Made by a program: the position numbers and the translations under genes. Source: Paracoccus denitrificans (lineage in GTDB: Bacteria; Pseudomonadota; Alphaproteobacteria; Rhodobacterales; Rhodobacteraceae). From it: DNA of 64,000 nucleotides. The notes below the pieces were generated by a model. It ran no database searches and was not told the origin of the DNA. It saw only the letters and a program-made list of their open reading frames with translations. Positions 16,605 through 25,899 of the stretch are shown here, piece after piece. Positions within the stretch are counted from its first letter, which is position 1, and every line of letters starts with the position of its first letter. Location of the stretch: assembly GCF_900100045.1 (NCBI RefSeq), contig NZ_FNEA01000006.1:124001-188000 (forward strand), in the 5' to 3' direction.

Positions 16605-17993
16605 TCATGCCGCGATCACCGTCGAGGCCATGACGATTCGGTTGCGCCCCGAGGACTTGGCATTGAGCAGCGCGCGGTCGGCGCTGGCCAGCAGCGCCTC
16701 GGGGTCGACCGGCGGCAGGTGCGGGCCCCCGTGGCCCTGGGCCACCCCGACCGAAATGGTGACGCATAGCTCGGCAGCCGTGCAGCCCTGCGGCAGGGGG
16801 ATGGGTGCGGCCATCACCGCATGGCGCAGGTTCTCGGCCACGCGGCGGGCGGCGCGGGCCGGGCAATCGGGCAGCACGGCCAGGAACTCCTCGCCGCCGA
16901 TGCGGGCGAGCAGGGCGCCTTCGGGCAGGGTCGCGGCCAGCCGTGCGGCTATCCCGGCCAGCACGGCATCGCCGGCGGGATGGCCGTGGATGTCGTTCAC
17001 CTGCTTGAAATGGTCCAGGTCCATCAACATGACCGCCAGGACGCCCTGCCGCTCCTGCGCCTCGGCAGCGAGCTCGGCAAGGCGCGGCAAGGCAAAGCGG
17101 CGATTGTGCAGCCCGGTCAGGGGGTCGGTCATCGCCCAGCGCATGTTGCGCTGCGTCTCGTGCCGGCGCCGGTCGGCCTCATGCTTGCGGGCAAGCTGGG
17201 CTTGCAGTCGCATCGCCGTTTCGGGAGCGGCATCCGGGCGGGCCAGATCCCAAGGCAGCACGTCCCCGGCACCGAGGTCCAGCGCCACCGGCATCATCTC
17301 GCCCCGCCCGGGGCGCAGGGCGATGACGACCGCCGCCTCGCGCGAGCGCGGGCGGGCGCGCAATTCGGAGAGCAGCCGCAACCCGTCGCCCGGCAGCTGG
17401 ATATCGGCGGCGATCAGATAAAGATCCGCCACCCGGGCCGAGGCAGCCTCGGCCAGCGCATGCTCGGGCTCGCGCACCGAGATGGCGAAATCCACCCGGT
17501 CCTGCAAGGCATGCCGCCAGCCCAACGCGGTGGCCGGACGGTCGGCGACGAAGACCGCGTGGGGGCGGCTTTCTGCGGCAAAGCCTGCCGCCGCCTCGGC
17601 CATGCCGGGTGCCGGATGCTCAAGCCCGCCGGTTTCGTGCCGCATCAACCCGCGGATGCGCGCAAGCAGCGTCAACTCGTCGCAGCGGGCGTCGATCAAC
17701 GCGGTCGCCCCCGCCCTCAGCGCCGAGACGCGATTCGCACCGCTGGCCTGGACCAGCACCGGCAGGTCGGCCGCGCAGGGCAGGGCGCGCATTGCGTTGC
17801 AAAGGGCAGGGCCGTCCATGTCGGGCAGGTTGGCACCGATCAGCACGATCTGCGGGTGGATCAGCCGCGCCAAGCGCAGCGCCTCGGCCCCCGAACTGGC
17901 GGTCGAGACCTCGTAGCAGGCCGAAGCCAGCCGCACCTTCATCGTGATGCGATTCGTCGGCAAGCCGTCAACGACAAGAATGCGCCCAGCCAT
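16605..17993 (-). CDS. pleD: PleD-like response regulator, diguanylate cyclase
   Basis: 462 residues: receiver-like domain 1 (about 3-120), receiver-like domain 2 (about 143-270), GGDEF domain (about 285-460). GGEEF (366-370) and the metal/substrate residues in VMLMDLDHFKQVNDIHGH are intact, so c-di-GMP synthesis from GTP is expected. Aligned by eye with Caulobacter PleD, the phosphoacceptor Asp53 is Gly53 and the acidic-pocket Asp10 is Gly10, while domain 2 keeps an Asp at the equivalent place (Asp197 in AADIQLPG). No RxxD inhibitory site precedes GGEEF. Start at 17993 (MAGRILVVDG) matches the family N-terminus; a longer frame is not family-like. Divergent from the DUF3572 gene. Confidence 0.88.
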   Translation of the reverse strand: MAGRILVVDGLPTNRITMKVRLASACYEVSTASSGAEALRLARLIHPQIVLIGANLPDMDGPALCNAMRALPCAADLPVLVQASGANRVSALRAGATALIDARCDELTLLARIRGLMRHETGGLEHPAPGMAEAAAGFAAESRPHAVFVADRPATALGWRHALQDRVDFAISVREPEHALAEAASARVADLYLIAADIQLPGDGLRLLSELRARPRSREAAVVIALRPGRGEMMPVALDLGAGDVLPWDLARPDAAPETAMRLQAQLARKHEADRRRHETQRNMRWAMTDPLTGLHNRRFALPRLAELAAEAQERQGVLAVMLMDLDHFKQVNDIHGHPAGDAVLAGIAARLAATLPEGALLARIGGEEFLAVLPDCPARAARRVAENLRHAVMAAPIPLPQGCTAAELCVTISVGVAQGHGGPHLPPVDPEALLASADRALLNAKSSGRNRIVMASTVIAA

Positions 17994-18107
17994 GATCACG
18001 CCTGCTTTACACCCGGAGCCCGGAGTCGCATCTTGCGCGGCAATGGTTAACAAATCCTTTCCGGCCGCGAAGAAAATCGCCCCGGCCTTCACAAGAGCGA
18101 GACGCGG

Positions 18108-18377
18108 ATGACACCGAACGAGGCACGCGACATTGCCGATGCGGGCTTTGCCCATATCGCCGGGGATGCGGAACTGGTGGGGGCGCTGCTGGCGCAATCG
18201 GGCAGCGACGTGGCCGGCTTGCGCGCCATGGCGGGGCGGCCGGAATTCGCGGTCTTCGTGCTGGATTTCCTGCTGGAGCTCGACCAGCGCGTGCTGGATT
18301 TCGCGCAGGCCGCGCAGATCGCGCCGCAGCGGGTGCAGATGGCCCGCGCCGTTCTGGGTGGGGGCGACCCCTGGTAG
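18108..18377 (+). CDS. DUF3572 family protein
   Basis: 89 residues, acidic and helical, matching DUF3572, which is commonly located next to pleD in alphaproteobacteria. Sequence begins MTPNEARDIADAGFAHIAGD and has the conserved FVLDFLLELDQRVLDFA helix. GAGACGCGG precedes the start. It is divergent from pleD with about 110 bases between. Molecular role unknown. Confidence 0.82.
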   Translation: MTPNEARDIADAGFAHIAGDAELVGALLAQSGSDVAGLRAMAGRPEFAVFVLDFLLELDQRVLDFAQAAQIAPQRVQMARAVLGGGDPW

Positions 18378-18395
18378 GGGGCCGCCCGGATCGCG

Positions 18396-19757
18396 TCAGG
18401 CCACCTCGGCAAAGACCTTGTCGAGCGCCTTTTCCAGCTTTTCGAACATCTCGTCCATCTGCGCCTCGGTCAGGATGAAGGGCGGGCACAGCACGATGGA
18501 CTGGCCCAGCGGCCGGCAGATCAGCCCCAGATCGGTGCAGGTATTGGCGATGCGCTCGCTGACCGAAAGATTGGCGTCGAAGGGGGTCTTGGTCGGCTTG
18601 TCCTTGACCGCCTCCAGCGCCCACATGAAGCCGATGCCGCGGTATTCGCCGATGTTCGGGCGGTCGGCGATGCGCTTCAGCCCCGCCTCGAAGCGGGGTG
18701 CGAGGCGGCGGACATTCTCGGCCAGCCCCTCGTTCATCACCACGTCGATGGCCTTCAGCGCGATGGCGCAGCCGACCGGATGGCCCGAGGCGGTGAAGCC
18801 GTGCGGGAACTCCTCGATCGCCTCGACCGCGGCCTCGACCCGCTTGGCGAGGTCGGGCCCGAGGATGACGGCGCCCATCGGGAAGAAGCCCGCAGTCAGG
18901 TTCTTGGACGAGATGATCGCATCGGGCATGAAGTCGTAGGTCAGGCAGCCCCAGGTGTTGCCGGTGCGCCCGAAGCCGCAGATCACCTCGTCCGAGATCA
19001 TCGGGATGTCATACTTGCGCAAGATCGGCAGGATGGCCTGGAAATAACCCTTCGCCGGCGGGATCACCCCCCCCGCGCCCATCACCGGCTCGGCGAAGAA
19101 GCCGGCGATGGTGTCGGCGCCCTCGCGGGTGATGGTATCCTCAAGCTCGCGTGCCAGGCGGGCGACGAATTGCGCCTCGGTCTCGCCTTCCTCGCCATAG
19201 CGCCAGTAATGCGGGCAGGTCAGGTGGATGAAGCCGGGCAGCGGCAGGCCGAAGACCGAGTTGTAGGGCTTGCCGGTCATCGAGGCCGAAACCGCGGTCA
19301 CGCCGTGATAGGCGTTCCAGCGCGTCAGGATCTTGCGCTTTTGCGGCTTGCCCTCGGCGGCATGCAGGAACCACAGCATCTTGACCATGGTGTCGTTCGC
19401 CTCGGAGCCGGAATTGGTATAGAAGACCCGGCCGTTGTCGAATGGCGAGACCTCGACCAGCTTTTCCGACAGCATCACGGTCTGGTCGGACATGCGGCCG
19501 AAAAAGGCGTGATAGCCGGGAAAGCGGTCGTATTGCGCCTTGGCGGCCTCGATCAGGCCCTTGTGGTCGAAGCCCGCGACCATGTTCCACAGGCCCGAAT
19601 TGGCATCCAGATAGCGGCGGCCATGGACATCGACGATATAGGGCCCCTCGCCATGGGTCACGACGACCGTGCCCCGCTGATGGACCGAGGGCATGTCGGT
19701 GAAACCGTAGAGCGAATAGGTCTCGGCCCGGGCTTCCCAGCTTTGCGGTTGGTTCAT
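18396..19757 (-). CDS. Omega-amino acid--pyruvate type aminotransferase (class III)
   Basis: 453 residues, a class III PLP-dependent aminotransferase. Transfers an amino group from omega-amino acids or amines to pyruvate or similar acceptors; homodimeric, cytoplasmic. Catalytic Lys is in DAIISSKNLTAGFFPMG (about residue 286), the phosphate-binding segment is TNSGSEAND, and ISDEVICGFGRTG holds the PLP-binding Asp. Sequence and length appear nearly identical to the structurally studied Paracoccus denitrificans omega-transaminase, recalled not searched. The start at 19757 (MNQPQSWEAR) agrees with that protein; a longer frame adds 19 unlike residues. Physiological substrate (taurine, beta-alanine, polyamine) not settled. 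Confidence 0.92.
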   Translation of the reverse strand: MNQPQSWEARAETYSLYGFTDMPSVHQRGTVVVTHGEGPYIVDVHGRRYLDANSGLWNMVAGFDHKGLIEAAKAQYDRFPGYHAFFGRMSDQTVMLSEKLVEVSPFDNGRVFYTNSGSEANDTMVKMLWFLHAAEGKPQKRKILTRWNAYHGVTAVSASMTGKPYNSVFGLPLPGFIHLTCPHYWRYGEEGETEAQFVARLARELEDTITREGADTIAGFFAEPVMGAGGVIPPAKGYFQAILPILRKYDIPMISDEVICGFGRTGNTWGCLTYDFMPDAIISSKNLTAGFFPMGAVILGPDLAKRVEAAVEAIEEFPHGFTASGHPVGCAIALKAIDVVMNEGLAENVRRLAPRFEAGLKRIADRPNIGEYRGIGFMWALEAVKDKPTKTPFDANLSVSERIANTCTDLGLICRPLGQSIVLCPPFILTEAQMDEMFEKLEKALDKVFAEVA

Positions 19758-19994
19758 GTCGTCAGCCTCCATCTGCTTTGCCGAAAGGCTAGCCGGGCGC
19801 CGGGGGCGGTTCAATGGGGGCCGCAGCGGCTTTGGCCAAGTGCCGGGCCGCGGGGCGGCGCATCGGCGAATTGCCGGGCGCGGCGGTGGAAATGCCGGAA
19901 CGGGACGGCAGGGTTCGTGCCCGTGGCCGGCGTCGGATGAGTATTTGCGGAACAGAGAAGGGCAGGCGGGCGGCGCTTTCGATGCGCCGTAGCG

Positions 19995-21344
19995 CTAGCC
20001 CCTCGGCAAGAGCCGCAGGCGGATGCCGTCCTTGCCCCGCAGCGTCAGCCGCATGATCGGGACCAGGCGCTCGCGGCCGGGTTCAAGGCGATAGGCGCGG
20101 ACCAGTGCCGCGAGGATCAGTGGTCCCTCGACCATGGCGAAGCCCGCGCCGGGGCAGGCGCGGGCGCCGGCCGAAAAGGGAATGAAGGCCCGGCGCAGGC
20201 AGGTCTTGCCGTTCTCGGTTTCCCAGCGCGAGGGGTCGAAGCCGTCGGGGTTCACCCACAGCCGTTCGTGCCGGTGCAGGTGCCAGGGCGAGAGCACCAG
20301 TTGCGCCCCCCTGGGTGCCTTGCGGTCGCGCAGGGTCTCGGCCTGCCGGCATTGCCGCACGGTCATGGCAACGGGCGGATAGAGCCGCAGCGCCTCGCGG
20401 AAGACGGCGCGGGCCAGCGGCAGGTTGCGAGTCGCGGCGAAATCGGCGGCGAGGTTCAGCCGCGCCTCCTCGGCCAGCCGGTCCTGCCAGTCCGGGTTTT
20501 CCGCCAGCAGGTAGAGCGCCCAGGCCAGCGCCGAGGCGCCGGTTTCATGCCCGGCGAGGAAGAAGGTCGCGACCTCGTCGATCATCTCGGCCTCGGTGAA
20601 CAGATCGCCGGTCTGCGGGTCGGGCGTGGTCATGATCTTGGTCGCCAGATCCTGCGGTGCGGTGCCGGCCCGGATCTGCGCGGCGCGAACCGAGACCAGC
20701 TGGCGGATCAGGCCGCGGATGCGGCGCGCAGTCTCGCGCACCCGGCGGGTGTGCAGCCGCGCCCAGCGGGGCAGCGCCATCAGCCCGCCCAGGTTCACCA
20801 TCGGCTGCGCCTCCTGATGTTCGCGGAAGGCTTGGAAGACCTGGACGGCGATCTCGTCCTCGATCGGGATCGAGAACAGCGTGCGGAAGATCACGTCGGC
20901 AGCGATATGGCTGGTCTGCGGCTCGATGTCGATCTCGGCGCCATCGGCCAGCGGTTGCAGCCGGGCAGTGCCGGCCAGGGCTGCCTCCCACATCGCCGGG
21001 AAAGCCTCGCGCAGCCTTCCGCCCTCGAAGGCGGGGTCGATGATGCGGCGCTGGTGCAGCCAGGTCTCTCCGTTCGAGATGAAGCTGGAATTGCCCAGCA
21101 GCGGCTGCAACCCGGCCGCCATGCGCGGCGATTTCGGGAAATCCATCGGCCGCTCGCGCAGGATCATGTCGACCAGCGCCGGGTCGTTGCAGGTGAAGCT
21201 GTGGATGAAGGGGCCGCGGAACTCGGCCATCCAGGCGCGGTAGAGCTTGTCCGATTGCGCTGACAGGATGTCGCGGCGAAAGTCGCGGATGAAGCGCCAG
21301 ACCGAGCCGCGCCCCTGTCGGGCAGGAGGCTTGGGCGGGATCAT
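19995..21344 (-). CDS. Cytochrome P450
   Basis: 449 residues, soluble bacterial P450. I-helix oxygen-binding motif AGHETGASALAW, K-helix EALRLYPP (ExxR), and heme-binding loop FSAGARACPGAGFA with the thiolate ligand Cys397. Pattern resembles fatty-acid or steroid type bacterial CYPs; the substrate is unknown. No ferredoxin or reductase gene is close. Start at 21344 is taken because it overlaps the stop of the upstream membrane hydrolase (ATGA), so both are co-translated; the longer frame is antisense-like sequence. The stop is followed by a 237-base gap to the transaminase start with no recognised element. Confidence 0.93.
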   Translation of the reverse strand: MIPPKPPARQGRGSVWRFIRDFRRDILSAQSDKLYRAWMAEFRGPFIHSFTCNDPALVDMILRERPMDFPKSPRMAAGLQPLLGNSSFISNGETWLHQRRIIDPAFEGGRLREAFPAMWEAALAGTARLQPLADGAEIDIEPQTSHIAADVIFRTLFSIPIEDEIAVQVFQAFREHQEAQPMVNLGGLMALPRWARLHTRRVRETARRIRGLIRQLVSVRAAQIRAGTAPQDLATKIMTTPDPQTGDLFTEAEMIDEVATFFLAGHETGASALAWALYLLAENPDWQDRLAEEARLNLAADFAATRNLPLARAVFREALRLYPPVAMTVRQCRQAETLRDRKAPRGAQLVLSPWHLHRHERLWVNPDGFDPSRWETENGKTCLRRAFIPFSAGARACPGAGFAMVEGPLILAALVRAYRLEPGRERLVPIMRLTLRGKDGIRLRLLPRG

Positions 21345-22540
21345 GTCGCCACCCAGCGATTGACGGGCCGGGCGATCCGGCCCGGCGAATGCGAGCGCCC
21401 GGCGAAACGCCGGCCGAGCGTCAGCGGTCCCGCGGTAATGGCGAAATAGTCGTAGTCGCCCGGCCGGTCGAAAGCGCAGAGATACTGGAAATGCAGCCGA
21501 AACCAGCGCCCGCGCAATTTGCGCCGCTTTTCGGGCGACAGCGTTTGGGTGAAGGCGGCGGAAAGGATCAGCGGATGGCGGCGCCCGGGCGGCTCGACCC
21601 CCGAGACCGCCACCGGATCGCAAAGCCCGAAGCAGCAGGCATCGCCCGGCGCGGTCACGTCGATCCAGTCGAGCTTCGCGCTGCCCGCGAGATCGCGCAG
21701 GTCGGCGCGCAGGCGGTTCGCGCGCGGCAGGAAGGACGCCATCGGCACGACATGGCCCAGCGACAGGTAGGAGAGGCGCGGCCCCTGCGCCGGCACCCGC
21801 CCCGAGCGGATCAGCCCGGCCAGCACCGAGACGCCCAGATAGGCGCCCGAACTGTGGCCGACCACCAGCACCTCGTCCCAGTCGCCCGCCAGCACCTCTG
21901 CGATGCGGTCGGCGAAAAGGGCCAGCCGCGCCTCCAGCGCCGGGGGATAGGCGCCCAGATCCCGGGCGGTGAAGGCATAGTCATGCATCAGATACCAGGC
22001 GAAGATCCTGCCGTCGATGCGCCGCCACAAATGCAGCCCCGCCCAGGTCAGCGCCAGCATGACCGGCCCGCCCAGCCACCAGCCAAGGCCGGTCAGCCGC
22101 CCCAAAGCCCAGCCGATGAGCGCCCCGGCCAGCGCCGAGAGCAGAAGCTGCGCCAGCAGCACCGCCACCGGATAAAGCGCCGCGATCACCGGCCCGCGCC
22201 GCAGCCGCGCCAGACGCATCAGCGCGCCCGAGCCGATATAGGCCCATGCCGTGCGGAAAAGCTGGCCATAGGTCGCAAGGATACCCTGGCCCATCGAGCC
22301 CTGCACGATATCGGCCCAGACCAGCACCTCGAACTCGGCTTCGACGCGCCGGCCGCCGAAATCGCCGCTCACGCCCCAGCCGAAGCCCTTGCGGTCGCGC
22401 CGCGGGCCCAATTCCAGCCTGTAGCCCGAGATGCGCGCCTGTTCGGCGCCCTCGCGCCTGTAAAGTTCGCGATAGCGGCGGGGCGGGATCGGGTCATAGC
22501 CCGGAATGTAAAGGATGCGGCGACGAAAGGGGCGGGTCAT
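21341..22540 (-). CDS. Membrane-anchored alpha/beta hydrolase
   Basis: 399 residues. Two closely spaced transmembrane helices (about 117-145 and 150-172) sit between an N-terminal beta-strand region that begins RRRILYIPGYDP and a C-terminal alpha/beta-hydrolase core with nucleophile elbow VGHSSGAYLG (Ser230). Lipase- or esterase-like, acting on cytoplasmic lipids is plausible. Not assigned to a named subfamily. Its stop overlaps the start of the cytochrome P450 gene, pointing to a joint pathway: liberation and hydroxylation of an acyl substrate is a guess. The M48 protease gene begins 53 bases downstream on the same strand side. Confidence 0.78.
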   Translation of the reverse strand: MTRPFRRRILYIPGYDPIPPRRYRELYRREGAEQARISGYRLELGPRRDRKGFGWGVSGDFGGRRVEAEFEVLVWADIVQGSMGQGILATYGQLFRTAWAYIGSGALMRLARLRRGPVIAALYPVAVLLAQLLLSALAGALIGWALGRLTGLGWWLGGPVMLALTWAGLHLWRRIDGRIFAWYLMHDYAFTARDLGAYPPALEARLALFADRIAEVLAGDWDEVLVVGHSSGAYLGVSVLAGLIRSGRVPAQGPRLSYLSLGHVVPMASFLPRANRLRADLRDLAGSAKLDWIDVTAPGDACCFGLCDPVAVSGVEPPGRRHPLILSAAFTQTLSPEKRRKLRGRWFRLHFQYLCAFDRPGDYDYFAITAGPLTLGRRFAGRSHSPGRIARPVNRWVAT

Positions 22541-22593
22541 GGAAAATCAACTGCTTGCCGGCGCAGCATAACCCATTCGCGCGCGCAGACAAG

Positions 22594-23280
22594 TTAGACC
22601 AATTCCCAGCGCGCCTCCAGCTTTTCGATGGCGGCGATGCGCGCATCAGCCGGGGGGTGCGACATGAGCCAGGCCGGCGCACCGGCACGGCCCGCGCCCG
22701 CCAGCCGGTCGAGCTTGCGAAACAGGCTTTTCTGCGGCCCGGTGCCCAGCCCCGCCTTGACCATCAGCGCGCTGGCGAAGGCGTCGGCCTCGAATTCGTC
22801 CTGGCGCGACAGGCGGGCGGCGATGGCGCTGGCGGCGATATTGGCGATCCAGACGCCGATGCCGGGCAGAAAGCGGCCCAGCACGCCCGCCAGCACCATC
22901 CGCACCACGTTCTGGCCGGCGAAATCCACCATGCGGCGCCGGGTATGGCCATGGGCGACATGGCCCAGCTCATGCGCGATGACCGATGCCAGCTCGGCCT
23001 CGGTCACCTCGCCCCGGTCCAGCCGGTCGAGGAAACCGCGGGTCAGGAAGATGCGGCCGTCGGGCGCGGCCAGCCCGTTCACATGGCCGACCTCGTAGAC
23101 ATGCGCCTGCACGCGCGGCAGGTCCATGGCGCGGCCCAGCCGGTCCAGCATCGGCACCAGCCGGGGATGGCGCAGCGGCGTGGACTTGGCGTTCAGCTCG
23201 GCCTTCAGCCGCCACGCGGAAAAGAACCACATCGCGGCGGCATAGAGCAGGATCAGCAGGATCGGCGTCAGCTTCAGCAT
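22594..23280 (-). CDS. M48 family metalloprotease (HtpX-like)
   Basis: 228 residues. Zinc peptidase motif HELGH (103-107) and third ligand Glu164 in EFEADAFA; an N-terminal membrane helix (about 5-22) and further hydrophobic segment near 122-155. M48 proteins such as HtpX degrade misfolded membrane proteins. Shorter than HtpX (about 290), with one fewer N-terminal helix, so a small paralogue. ATG at 23280 chosen by family N-terminus. Neighbour upstream is a VWA protein 28 bases away. Confidence 0.88.
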   Translation of the reverse strand: MLKLTPILLILLYAAAMWFFSAWRLKAELNAKSTPLRHPRLVPMLDRLGRAMDLPRVQAHVYEVGHVNGLAAPDGRIFLTRGFLDRLDRGEVTEAELASVIAHELGHVAHGHTRRRMVDFAGQNVVRMVLAGVLGRFLPGIGVWIANIAASAIAARLSRQDEFEADAFASALMVKAGLGTGPQKSLFRKLDRLAGAGRAGAPAWLMSHPPADARIAAIEKLEARWELV

Positions 23281-23307
23281 AAGCGCAATATGGGCATGGC
23301 GCGGCCG

Positions 23308-24489
23308 TCAGCCAAGGATGCGCATGGCCTGGGTCAGCCCCTCCAGCGTCAGGGGCTGCATCCGGTCCTCGAAGATGTCCCGAATCATGGCGATCGAGCG
23401 GGTATGGTCCCAATGCGCGCGCGGCACCGGGTTCAGCCAGACATGGTCGGGCCAGGTTTCGCGCAGGCGCCGCAGCCATGTCTCGCCCGATTCGGGGTTC
23501 CAATGCTCGTTGGCGCCGCCGGGGATCGCAATCTCATAGGGCGACATCGAGGCGTCGCCGACGAAGATCGCCTTGTAGTCGCGGCCGAAGCGGTTGATGA
23601 CCTCCCATGTGGGCGTGGTCTCGGTCCAGCGGCGGCGATTGTCCTTCCACAGCGCCTCATAGACGCAATTGTGGAAGTAGAAATGCTCCAGGTGCTTGAA
23701 CTCGGCCCGGGCGGCCGAGAACAGCTCGTCCACCAGCCGGGAATGGTCGTCCATGCTGCCGCCGGCATCCAGGAACAGTAGAACCTTGACCGCATTGTGC
23801 CGCTCGGGCCGGGTCTGGACGTCGATATAGCCGTGCTCGGCGCTGGCCCGGATGGTGCCGGGCAGGTCCAGCTCCTCGAGCGCGCCGTGCCGCGCCCATT
23901 GCCGCAGCCGCTTCAGCGCCACCTTGATGTTGCGGGTGCCCAGTTCGACCGAATCGTCGAAATCCCGAAACTCGCGCTTGTCCCAGACCTTGGCGGCGCG
24001 GCGGTGGCGGCTCTCATGCTGGCCGATGCGCACGCCCTCGGGATTGTAGCCATAGGCGCCGAAGGGCGAGGTGCCGGCGGTGCCGATCCACTTGTTGCCG
24101 CCCTGGTGGCGGCCCTGCTGCTCGGCCAGCCGCTCGCGCAGGCGCTTCATCAGCTCCTCGAAGGATCCGGCGCCCTCGACCGCGGCGCGCTCCTCGGGCG
24201 TGAGCAGCTTTTCGGCCAGCTTTTCCAGCCATTCGCGCGGAATCGAGACCTCGTTCACCAGCGCCTCGATGGGGATCTCGTCGAGGCCCGAGAAGGCTTC
24301 GGCGAAAGCGCGGTCGAATCGGTCGATATGCGCCTCGTTCTTGACCAGCGTGGCGCGGGCGAGGTGATAGAACCCCTCGGGCGTCCAATCCGACAGCCCG
24401 GCCTGCAGCCCGGCCAGAAGGTCCAGGTATTCCCGCAGGCTGGCCGGCACCCCGTGCCTGCGCAGACTGTCGAGGAACGGCCGGAACAT
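23308..24489 (-). CDS. VWA domain protein (CoxE-like)
   Basis: 393 residues. N-terminal helical region (1-130), then a von Willebrand A-type domain with a MIDAS-like start DAGGSMDDHS (241-250), and conserved VFVGDASMSPYEI and WLNPVP segments. CoxE-like VWA proteins usually work with a MoxR AAA ATPase to mature metal enzymes; no MoxR gene is adjacent in this window. Start at 24489 overlaps the stop of a 54-residue membrane protein gene by one base (TGATG). Function unknown beyond the chaperone-like family role. Confidence 0.85.
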   Translation of the reverse strand: MFRPFLDSLRRHGVPASLREYLDLLAGLQAGLSDWTPEGFYHLARATLVKNEAHIDRFDRAFAEAFSGLDEIPIEALVNEVSIPREWLEKLAEKLLTPEERAAVEGAGSFEELMKRLRERLAEQQGRHQGGNKWIGTAGTSPFGAYGYNPEGVRIGQHESRHRRAAKVWDKREFRDFDDSVELGTRNIKVALKRLRQWARHGALEELDLPGTIRASAEHGYIDVQTRPERHNAVKVLLFLDAGGSMDDHSRLVDELFSAARAEFKHLEHFYFHNCVYEALWKDNRRRWTETTPTWEVINRFGRDYKAIFVGDASMSPYEIAIPGGANEHWNPESGETWLRRLRETWPDHVWLNPVPRAHWDHTRSIAMIRDIFEDRMQPLTLEGLTQAMRILG

Positions 24490-24653
24490 CAGCCCATCCG
24501 GCTGACGAAGACGGTCAGGAATATGCCCAGCACGGTCAGCGCCAGGGCATGGGCGGCGGCATATTGCAGCTTGTCGGCGCGGCTGCCGCCGGCTTTCGCG
24601 GCGCGCATCCAGCCGATCGCTGCGCCAAGGATGAATGCGGCGATCACGATCAT
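24489..24653 (-). CDS. Small two-helix membrane protein
   Basis: 54 residues, shorter than most gene callers report. Begins MIVIAAFILGAAIGWMRAAK, then KLQYAAAHALALTVLGIFLT: two hydrophobic segments joined by a basic loop. Its stop shares one base with the start of the VWA gene, the best evidence that it is real and translated. An ATG four codons upstream (24663-24665) is an alternative start. No homologue recalled with a function. Confidence 0.7.
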   Translation of the reverse strand: MIVIAAFILGAAIGWMRAAKAGGSRADKLQYAAAHALALTVLGIFLTVFVSRMG

Positions 24654-24773
24654 GGGGCAGGGCATAGCCCGCCCCCGCGGCCCTGTCGAGAGGCACGCCC
24701 CCTGAACGCCCCCCTTGAAGGCGTGGCGGGCGCAGGTTATTTTCGGACCAACTTGTTATCGGAGGGCGTGACC

Positions 24774-25898
24774 ATGGCGCCCAGGCGTCCTGCGGGTGCG
24801 GACGCGTTCCCGAGAAAAACGGTCGAGCCTTTCGCCACCCGCCCGGCCGAGGACGGGCCGCTCTATGCGGCTTTGGATCTTGGCACGAACAGCTGCCGGA
24901 TGCTGATTGCCCGCCCCGCGGGCAGCCAGTTCCAGGTGGTCGACAGTTTCTCGAAGCCGGTCCAGCTGGGCCACGGCCTCGAGGCATCAGGCAGGCTGTC
25001 GCGTCCCTCGATGGCGCGGACGGTGCATGCCTTGCAGGTGTGCCGGCGCAAGCTCGAGGCACATCAGGTCACGCGCATGCGCCTGGTCGCGACCGAGGCC
25101 TGCCGGCGGGCGAGGAACAGCCGCGATTTCCTGCGCATGATCCGGCGCGAGACCGGCCTGCCGGTCGAGATCATCGATGCCGAGGAAGAGGCGCGGCTGG
25201 CCGTGATCTCCTGCGCGCCGCTGGTCAGCCAGCGGACCGAGCAATTGCTGGTCGTCGATATCGGCGGCGGCTCGACCGAGCTGGTCTGGATCGACCTGGA
25301 GGATGTCGAGCCCAAGGAACGGTCGCGCGCCATCATGCGGCTGGGCGACGGCTTTCGCGATCCGCTGCCGGGCGGCGCCCGGGTGGTGGACTGGATCAGC
25401 GTGCCGCTGGGCGTCGCGACGCTGCGCGACCAGTTCGAGGATGTCGAGGACGACCAGGGCCGCTTCGCGCTGATGTCCTGGCATTTCGAGGAGATGCTGG
25501 CGGATTTCGCCCCCTATGCCCTGGCGCAGACCATGGAGGAGGGGTTCCAGATCATCGGCACCTCGGGCACGGTGACGACCGTGGCGGCCAGCCATCTGGG
25601 CCTGCGCCGCTATGACCGAACCAAGGTGGACGGGCTGATCATGAGCTCGGCCCAGATCGACCGGGTGATCCGCGACTACCTGTCGCTGGGGCCCGAGGGG
25701 CGGCGCGCCGACCCCCGCATCGGGCGCGAGCGGCATGCGCTGATCATGTCGGGCGCCGCGATCCTGCAGACGCTGATGCGGGTCTGGCCGACGACGCGGC
25801 TGTCGGTCGCCGATCGCGGCCTGCGCGAGGGGTTGCTTTATGCGCAGATGGTCAAGGACGGGGTGCTGGCCCCGGATGGAATGAACGGGGTGGCATGA
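24774..25898 (+). CDS. Ppx/GppA family exopolyphosphatase/guanosine pentaphosphatase
   Basis: 374 residues, single Ppx/GppA phosphatase domain of the ASKHA fold. Nucleotide-binding signatures are [12 protein letters not shown] (residues about 31-42) and [23 protein letters not shown] forms another conserved loop. Hydrolyses polyphosphate ends or the gamma phosphate of pppGpp; which of the two is not decided by sequence. It is shorter than E. coli Ppx and lacks the C-terminal HD part. GGAGGG lies seven bases before the ATG. rlmE starts one base after the stop, so they form an operon. Confidence 0.9.
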
Positions 25899-25899
25899 G

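Noticed and set aside
18044-18058. CtrA site between pleD and the DUF3572 gene (GGTTAACAAATCC)
   Set aside because: Only one TTAAC half-site is present; the second half reads TTTC.
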